Origin: Trissonchulus latispiculum
Lineage: Eukaryota > Nematoda > Enoplea > Enoplida > Ironidae
Assembly: GCA_030248195.1 (NCBI GenBank)
Contig: JASAND010015667.1
Location: forward strand, 29,372-93,371
Length of the DNA: 64,000 bases
Direction of reading: 5' to 3'
Shown: positions 57,090 to 64,000 of the stretch, piece after piece
Layout of the letters: each line of letters starts with the position of its first letter
How positions within the stretch are numbered: the first letter of the stretch is position 1
The notes under the pieces: model-generated
Seen by the model: the letters and a program-made list of their open reading frames with translations, nothing else
The model's database searches: none
What the model was told of the DNA's origin: nothing
Translations under genes and position numbers: made by a program

Positions 57090-58680
57090 GTGCAAGATGA
57101 CCTCGGAATAGATGCTGCAAAACTTTTTCCACGGATGCAGCTACTTAAAATTTTTCGTAGTCCCCACCCAATTTGGTATATTTATATATATTTTCAGTAT
57201 TCGGAATTTCGATATAAAATTTTAGTTTTTATTTACAAATTGTTAGTATCGTCACGTGTTTTGTATCGTTGACACTGTCTGCATGCTCTGTTATCTAATT
57301 TCCACGACCATTATGCACCTGCACATACTCACAATTTGGCAGCAGGGAGGGAAAGTAGTTCAGCACAAACGTGATGCATTTGGGATTTCGACATTTCTTT
57401 TGACATTAGTGTTGCGCAATATTGCGTCACAAATTGAATGACTTTAGTCACATCTGTCAGGTAACGTGTTTTCCCTTGGGTATGAGTCATGTCTAGGTGG
57501 CAGGTTTTTTCCTGTTTACACTGGCTTTTGTTTTTAGAAAGATTGTTTCACAATGTATGAGATGCAGATAGCTAAGTGTAGATATACTGGCATTTTTAAG
57601 GTTTTGAAAGTGGGGAGGGGCGAGCACAAGATATAAATTTACCTAAGTTTTCAGCGAAAATTAGCATTTTCAGGTAAAAACGCAAAACATCTCTAAGCTT
57701 AAAATGAATTTATAAGTCAATAAATTAGCTAAAAATTAAGAAAAGTTTTGAAAGTTTGACCTCAAAAATTTAATTTTTCGACACTTATGGGCGCCCCCAA
57801 AAAAGTGGGTAGGGCTTGTAGAAAAGTGGGGGAGCTCCGAAAAGTGGGGACCCCCCGCCCCCCTCCACCACTAAAAAGCCAAATTAATTTTAACTGGACG
57901 CCTCTCTGCAATAATTAAATTAATCAGTGTACTTTAAACTGTATACGTATATACTTTAGTATGTTACATATATTGTGATTGCGATATAATATTTTATGTA
58001 GAATGTAGGTATACTTTTTACTCTAACCTGTTTATTGTGCTTGTGGAAATCAAATATATATAGTTGCTTTGTTTTTTCTGCACGTGAACGTTCTAATCAT
58101 TGATTCGTTGTGGCAGCTGTGTGTTCCAATGCCAGTGTATGATCTGTGATAGATTTGTGAAATAATTATTGTAAAATATCAGTAAAGCTTTATTAAGAAC
58201 AATAAATGTCACTTTTACTAGGCTTTGTACGCTCACATAAATAGGTAGGCTAAGCTTTTTAGGTTTCCGTAAGAGGGGGGTTCATGTTTGGATGATCTTT
58301 CGATCACCTTTGAATTCGCTCATTTTCGCATATATTTTTGTCTGTGTAGGATATTTTAATGCGTTTTTGAAAATGTAGGGTCTCTTACGGTAGAGTAATT
58401 TGTCGTCAAAGTTGGGGTCTGCATGTGTTAAGCAGGAGGAAACGGAAAAGGTATGCTTGTATTTTGCGCCCAAAATTTCTCAATGACCGGTCACAAATTT
58501 TTATAAATTTTGTATTTAGATCATAATCATCAGACTCATCATCATCTATGATCACGAACTACTGTACCTTAATTTTGGTTTAGGCCTCGAAAAACTTATT
58601 TGAAGCAGACACGTTAATTGCCAGTTCCAGCGTATCTTGATGTAAAGTGGGGTCGTCGAAAAGAAGCTGACACTAAAACA
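57090..58680. other. Outer right arm without recognised gene
   Basis: Counterpart of 34480-36550. Short frames only. It matches the left arm with moderate divergence; the left-arm segment 35352-35790 is missing here. Confidence 0.5.
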
Positions 58681-58701
58681 ACTCCCAAGATTTCATAATA
58701 T

Positions 58702-59164
58702 CAAGAGTACATAACATAATAACTAAGAGTGTGACAAGCGCAGCAATCTTAGCTATCAGGCTGTTGACATCATCTGCACGATAACGGCCTACCCCCCCTC
58801 CCCCACAAATTGGACCCCAGTGACCCCCCACAAAACATCCCTAGTCAACCACCCCCCCCCCCACAAAACAGACCCTAGTGGATTTGACCCCCCCCCCCGC
58901 AAATCAGACCCTAGTGAAATGACCCCCCCACAAAATGGACCCTAGTGAAATGACCCCCCACAAATCAGACCCCAGTGAAATCCACTAGGGTCGGTTTTGT
59001 GGGAGGTGGGGCGGTTGACTAGGGTCTGTTTTGTGGGGGGGGGGGGTGTCACTGGGGTCTGATGTGTGGGGGGGGGGGGTAGGCCGTTATCGTGCAGATG
59101 ATGTCAACAGCCTGATAGCTAAGATTGCTGCGCTTGTCACACTCTTAGTTATTATGTACTCTTG
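58702..59164. mobile_element. Foldback element E3, 7-bp target duplication
   Basis: Termini CAAGAGTACATAA and TTATGTACTCTTG. Flanked by ATAATAT (58695-58701) and ATAGTAT (59165-59171), one mismatch. The left arm has the single ATAGTAT (complement) at 34479-34485, proving insertion. Arms of about 90 bp flank a string of CCCC(A/G)CAAATCAGACCCTAGTG-like units in both orientations, as in E1. Confidence 0.85.
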
Positions 59165-59175
59165 ATAGTATTTAA

Positions 59176-60155
59176 GGTGCTGGTTCGGGTTCGTGTATTT
59201 TTGGGCTTTAAAAGCGCAATTGTCGTTGAAATTTATTCAAACTTGCTACAATTACATTATTTACCCTATAAAACATGTTAGACAAGTCGCGGCTTGAAAA
59301 TTTGTGTTTTGGAGAAATTAGTTTTGTTCCGCCATAATTTGCACTGTGACCACCCTACATGGATGAACTTATAGTCATTCGAATTCTCTCACCAAGACCT
59401 ATAACTTTGCTCTTGAGAGTTTTCTTCGATTCCTTATGGTTTAAGAGATAATAGCGAAAATTGGTTTTCGAGGTCCAAAACCGACCATTTTTCGAAAAAT
59501 CAAATATTGCAAGATTTCAACCGACAGCTTCAACAGTGCTGGTCCGTCGGTCAAGTATTGTCCGTATTTGTGGTCCTGAAGGACATCTTACGCCCAAAGG
59601 AGAGCTCTCTGCCGGTGCAATGTGAAATTTTGAAAATCGCAACTAGATTGTGTTGAACATGGATTTCTCTCACGCAATCAATTAAAGAACGGCTTTACAC
59701 ATGTATTTTTGAGACAATTACCGAGGGCTATTTTGCATGGTTTTGCATTTTAACATTCAGTTCGAGAGAAATACGCGTCCAAATTTGAAAGTTTTGACGA
59801 AAATCGGACAAAATTTACGTTTTTCTCAAAATCTTCAGTTTCTTTACTCGTTAAACAATTTCAGAAAAAATAGCCCTCGGGAAGGCGTTTCTTTTGAAGC
59901 CTGAACAGGTCACTTTTCGGTAGCTTTCCCACACTTCGAGAAATCCACGTTTAAGAATTGTTTTCATGTTATTGCAAGTCGTTGTTCAAATATCATGTTG
60001 TTCAAGCCGAAGAGTTGAAATGAGACAGCTATACTGTACCTAGTTGTAACAAGCACATTCTAAGCTTTAAAATGATATAAAAATTATTGTTGAGCCCCAA
60101 AAATTGAGCAAATTTCAGTCTTTCAAAATTTGCTGCAAATACCCGAACCAGCACC
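59176..60155. mobile_element. TTAA element A (right edge of the palindrome)
   Basis: A 980-bp element with TTAA on both sides (59172-59175, 60156-60159) and perfect terminal inverted repeats GGTGCTGGTTCGGGT. No coding frame. Its first ~175 bp pairs with element D at the left palindrome edge. TTAA duplications suggest mobilisation by a piggyBac- or Kolobok-type enzyme. Confidence 0.75.
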
Positions 60156-60159
60156 TTAA

Positions 60160-61168
60160 GGTAATGGTTTCCTTTCGGGTATTTTTGACTCATACGGCTT
60201 TAATCCTTTATGTAAATGGCTAAAACTTACGAAATAACCTATTTCCGTGCTCTTTAACATTCTGGGACCAGTCCCGTCTTTTTCGGCCAAAAGATGAGAA
60301 AGTTTTGGTTTTTCGCCTTAGGCTCCCAGTAAGTAGACAAGACACGGGATTGGTTGCTATGACTGGAAAGAGGACACGAAAACGAACATTTTTGCTCTTA
60401 CACCTTTTGAGCCGCCTCCAGTGGTTAAGTCAGTATAAGCAAAAAACTGTTTTTAGGGTGAAAAAATGGCCATTTTTGAGGAAATCAATTTTTTCAAAAT
60501 TACTGCCACATGTTAAGGACAAAGTTGGCTTATTTATACTCAATCGATACAGCGTCGAAATGCACATTTTATGAATGCCTAGTAGCCGGAATTTATTGCT
60601 TTCAGCTGGAGATTTGGCCGAAAAACCATTTTAGCAAAACTGCGATTATTTTGTTTCGAACATCGATTTCTCAAAAACTACTCGACGGATTTCGAAAATT
60701 TTTGGCAGAATCTGAAATTCGCACTTCTGCGGAGGGACGTTTTTCTTGGTTTGGGCTAAAACATATTGAGTAGCAAGAAAACTCAATGCGAAGTTGCGAA
60801 ATTTCGTGTCACTGGGCATTTGGCAGATTTTCTCGACCGTTAAGACCTGCTGAGCCAAATCCAAAAAAACGTCCCTCGGCCCATATGTCCTTCATATCGT
60901 GGCACAAAAAGAACTTTTGGCCGATTCTTCAGTTTTGAGAAATCGATGTTCAAAAACTTTTGGTCTATATTCATCCTGTTTGATTTCAGCTTGTCAAAAA
61001 ATTTCTGCTATTTTTTTGCTAATTTTGCCAGTTTCGTAAGCTCATGCGAATGTACAGAGAATAAGCTTTAAAACGATGTATAAAGCTCTTTCCAACTCCC
61101 GAAATTGCGAAAGTTATAGCGGTTCAAAAAATTACTAAAAAAGCACTGCACAAAAGGAAACCAGCACC
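60160..61168. mobile_element. TTAA element B
   Basis: A 1009-bp element directly adjoining A and sharing the TTAA at 60156-60159; the second TTAA is at 61169-61172. The terminal inverted repeats GGTAATGGTTTCCTTT and GGTGCTGGTTTCCTTT differ at two positions. Frames at 60305-60574 and 60510-60773 overlap and match nothing known. Confidence 0.75.
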
Positions 61169-61189
61169 TTAAGTGAAGGTACCCAAAAG

Positions 61190-61690
61190 TAGTGTTGTTT
61201 CAGCAGCCCATTTTACTTTCAGTTTCAGTCGGCAACCTAAACTACTTTCAGTTTCAGTTTCAGTCGGATATCAAAAATAATTTCAGTTTCAGTTTCAGTC
61301 GTCATCTTAAAATAATTTCAGTTTTAGTTTCAGTTTCAGTCGTCATGAAAACTGGGTTTTGATTTTTTAGGTTTTGATTTTTGATTTTTGATAAATTTGC
61401 CTTCGCGTTTTGAGTTTTGATTTGATTTTTGATTTTTTACAGTCTGAGTTTTGATTTTTGATTTGATTTTTGATAAAATCAAAACTCAAAATGGGTTTTG
61501 ATTCAGGTTTTGATTTTTGATTTATCAAAACAACACTATCGTCAACCCAAAATAATTTCATTTTCAGTTTCAGTTTCAGTCGGTGACGCAAAATAATTTC
61601 AGTTTCAGTTTCAGTCGGCAAGGCAAAATAGTTTCAGTTTCAGTCCGTGTATTAAAATAGTTTCAGTTAAAGGAAGTCATAGCAAAAAAA
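61190..61690. repeat. TTTCAG minisatellite, first array
   Basis: Hexamer runs TTTCAGTTTCAGTTTCAG are broken by GTCGG-type punctuation and a variable 15-20-nt spacer that usually ends AAAATAA. In the middle (61350-61530) is a separate array of GTTTTGATTTTTGATTT with an inverted match TCAAAACTCAAAA. Confidence 0.85.
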
Positions 61691-62239
61691 TTGAAATTTC
61701 AGTTTCCAAATGTATTTGTTATTTAAAATAGTTGAAGCGCAGTCTTATTTTTATATCCAAGCTTCTATATCAGTTATAAATAAAACTTCATCTCATACTA
61801 TTTTATTTGCAATTCCTTGGTTATACAATCATTTTCTTAGTAAAGACAAATGAAATAGAAGATCCGCTGTGAGATAACTGCTTGCTCTGCTGCATTGACT
61901 TTTTAGCTTTGGTGATTTGAAGCATAACATCCCTCCAAAGTGTATGTAATGGTTTTGAGGAAAATAATGGTTCATTGCTGTAACTGAATGCTTTGCCTCT
62001 ACCTAAAACCGTATATTGTAGAGGTGCCACAGACACGTATGCTTTAAAAACTATATGTCTGAAGCAATTGTACTGTAACACAACTTCTTAGTTTTATCTG
62101 ATAAGCTGACAGTAAATGATCTAAAAGTAATACTGCTATCTAATATGTAATATGATGGCTAAAATTGGACGCATACATTCAATCTTTCGCAAGAAAAACT
62201 ATTCTGGGAAAATTTGCAATAGCCTTTTCAAGGAACTAA
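61691..62239. other. No recognised gene
   Basis: AT-rich. An 86-codon minus frame (61821-62081) has no recognisable content. Confidence 0.45.
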
Positions 62240-63217
62240 GGTGGTGATTCCCTTTGGTCACATAAAGTTGGCACCATTATTTCTCATTCATTACTTGGAG
62301 TTAAGAAGCCATTTTTATATCAAAATATAGATTGACATTTTCTCTTTTTAATGCTTACCATGAAACTAATGTTGCTTTTCTGAAATATTTTAACACATTT
62401 TAGAAGAAGCTTAATTTTCCAGAATTTTTGCAGACTCAACTAAATTTTTTCGCGAGACATCGGTTATATGTATCATTCGAAACCTCCATCAAATAGCTGG
62501 GGACGATTTTTTATTTATTGTGAAATCGCTCTTCGTTATAGAGAAATAAGCTGAGAGCGTAACCTGGATTTTGCCTACTTTTTCCAAATTTGTCAAGCGA
62601 TTACTTTAGCTAGAAAGCAGCAATCGGGGCAACTAAAAAATCGCCCCTGGGTATATTAATGCAGAACACATTTGTTCAGTAGCAGCCCTCCAGATTGCGT
62701 GGTGAATGCTCCACAATCTTTGGGAAAAGTCGGTCGTGTTTTTGCAAAAACTACATTTTATATGATAACAGCCTACAAGATAGCAGTTGGAAGACTATCA
62801 TGCGTGGGATAATTTGTCCCTGTGAGACCTTCAGATCGACGCCCTTAGTTTGATTTTACGGCTTGCGTAGTTCAAGAAATGTTGGATTATTTGATTTCTG
62901 CAAAAATGACAAGTTTTCGACGCCAAAACAAGAAAAACGGCTATATCTCACGGTAGAGAAAAGCTAGAAACTTGCTTTAAAAAGCAAAAATGTGAAGCTC
63001 AATGAGATCTTTCGAATGAATATAGTCATAACTGTGTAGCAAATGCCAAACGTTTAGAAATTGGGAAAAACCACTCTTACCGGAAATCTCAAATTTTTGA
63101 ATCGGGATTGCGCGGAGGGTGTTAGAACGCTAAAAGAACTTATTTCGGAAAGTTTCATCAAATTTCGTCTTGATTTACGCCTCCAAATAACAATATGACC
63201 CAAAAGGAATCACAACC
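62240..63217. mobile_element. TTAA element C
   Basis: A 978-bp element with CTAA on the left (one change from TTAA) and TTAA on the right (63218-63221). Terminal repeats GGTGGTGATTCCCTTTGG and GGTTGTGATTCCTTTTGG. The interior from about 62735 matches element D in inverted orientation. Confidence 0.7.
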
Positions 63218-63234
63218 TTAAGCATATGCAGAGA

Positions 63235-63790
63235 CTGAAATGACGTTTCTTACGCAGAGACTGAAACTAGTTTCAGTCTCAGCATGAACTGAAACCTGTT
63301 TCAGATCCAGCGGGCAAGAAAAGCTTCAAGTTTTACGCTGGGACTGAAATGGTTTCAGGTTATACTAGTTTCAGTTTCAGTTTCAGTTTCAGTCCTAGAA
63401 TTGGGATTGTTTCAGTTTCAGTTCCAGTTTCAGTTCAGTTTCGAATATAGTTTCAGTTTCAGTTTCAGTCGGACAGCTTAAATCTTTTCAGTTTCAGTTT
63501 CAGTTTCTGTCCACTTTCCCAAATACTTTCAGTTTCAGTGTCAGTTTCAGTGACTGAAACGGAAACATGTAGAGACTGAAACTAGTGTTGTTTCAGTAGC
63601 CGATTTTGGTTTCAGTTTCAGTTTCAGTTTCAGTCGGTGGTTCGAAATAATTTCAGTTTCAGTTACAGTTTCAGTCGGCGTACCAAAATAGTTTCAGTTT
63701 CAGTTTAAGTTTCAGTCGGTAACGTAAAATAATTTCAGTTTCAGTTTTAGTTTCAGTCGGAGTTTCAGTTTCCGTTTCAGTTCGATTTAA
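63235..63790. repeat. TTTCAG minisatellite, second array
   Basis: Same hexamer and punctuation (GTCGG, AAAATAATTTCAG) as at 61190-61690, starting with copies in the opposite orientation (GACTGAAA) near 63235-63350. The two arrays flank element C. Confidence 0.85.
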
Positions 63791-64000
63791 AAACAACGCT
63801 TTCCAGCTCTCTGAGTTAATATAAAGCAAAATTTAATGTTTATTCAGCCTCTCTTACAACAATCCTAACAGAATCGAAGCTCAAAACCTTAAAAATGGCA
63901 AGGTTTAAGGAAAGACTGAAACTAAAGTCTGACCAAAAAATCTTGGAACCGAACAGTCAGCACCAGTCCTGAGTTATCCTTTGAAGGTAGCCTATATAAA
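63791..64000. other. No recognised gene
   Basis: AT-rich window end with no frame or motif of note. Confidence 0.5.

Larger units (their letters stand above)
46505..59350. repeat. Right arm of the ~25-kb palindrome
   Basis: Inverted partner of 34275-46124. Longer because of insertions not present in the left arm: 48374-48702, 56036-56688 and 58702-59164. It carries the DUSP23-like exon on the plus strand. Both gene copies read outward from the centre. Confidence 0.9.

Noticed and set aside
61190..63790. Interferon-type response elements (GAAACTGAAA) in the TTTCAG arrays
   Set aside because: The match is a by-product of the hexamer repeat, and nothing nearby is a plausible regulated gene.

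Overview
The window looks like AT-rich animal nuclear DNA, probably from an invertebrate and most likely an arthropod. The signs are low gene density, spliceosomal splice sites, a DEG/ENaC-type channel, a DUSP23-like phosphatase exon with a pyrimidine-rich 3' splice site, an Inr+DPE core promoter, and many transposon families. A springtail such as Folsomia, whose genome is known for palindromic blocks, would fit. That is a guess, not an identification. Few genes look intact. Most of the window is mobile-element sequence at different stages of decay. All homology calls were made by eye.

Layout. 1-7 kb: no recognisable protein gene, but a high density of small hairpins. It also holds a six-unit heat-shock element and an Inr/DPE promoter near 2.6-2.75 kb. 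7-9.2 kb: one copy of a decayed element that recurs at 13.4-14.5 kb. 9.2-10.0 kb: a non-autonomous hAT element with GGGCCGGGC arrays. 10.2-11.9 kb: a foldback element sits two bases after the stop codon of a short single-exon DEG/ENaC gene on the minus strand. 15.0-20.6 kb: a collapsed Maverick/Polinton-like element with long inverted repeats. It carries capsid-gene remnants, an adenain-type protease, and a sequence that reads as a two-repeat TATA-binding-protein (TBP) domain. 22.1-23.8 kb: remains of a hAT transposase. 24-29 kb: no confident gene; there are candidate splice sites on the minus strand. 29.0-32.6 kb: a minisatellite, a tRNA-Leu-type primer binding site, and a retrotransposon gag with two stops. 

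33.5-60.2 kb: an inverted repeat of about 25 kb with arms of about 12 kb around a centre near 46.1-46.5 kb. Each arm carries one copy of the DUSP23-like terminal exon. The two exons differ at 11 synonymous and no non-synonymous sites over 60 codons. Each arm also holds exact 147-bp tandem repeats and nested inverted repeats. The outer edge of each arm is a copy of a ~1-kb element with TTAA target sites. The arms act as internal controls: several insertions are present in only one arm and can be read against the empty site in the other. 60.2-64 kb: more TTAA elements and two TTTCAG minisatellites.

Most notable are the TBP-like gene in a Polinton terminal repeat, the large palindrome with a selected gene pair, a foldback family with 7-bp target duplications, and the loop-conserved hairpins with a heat-shock promoter at the left end.
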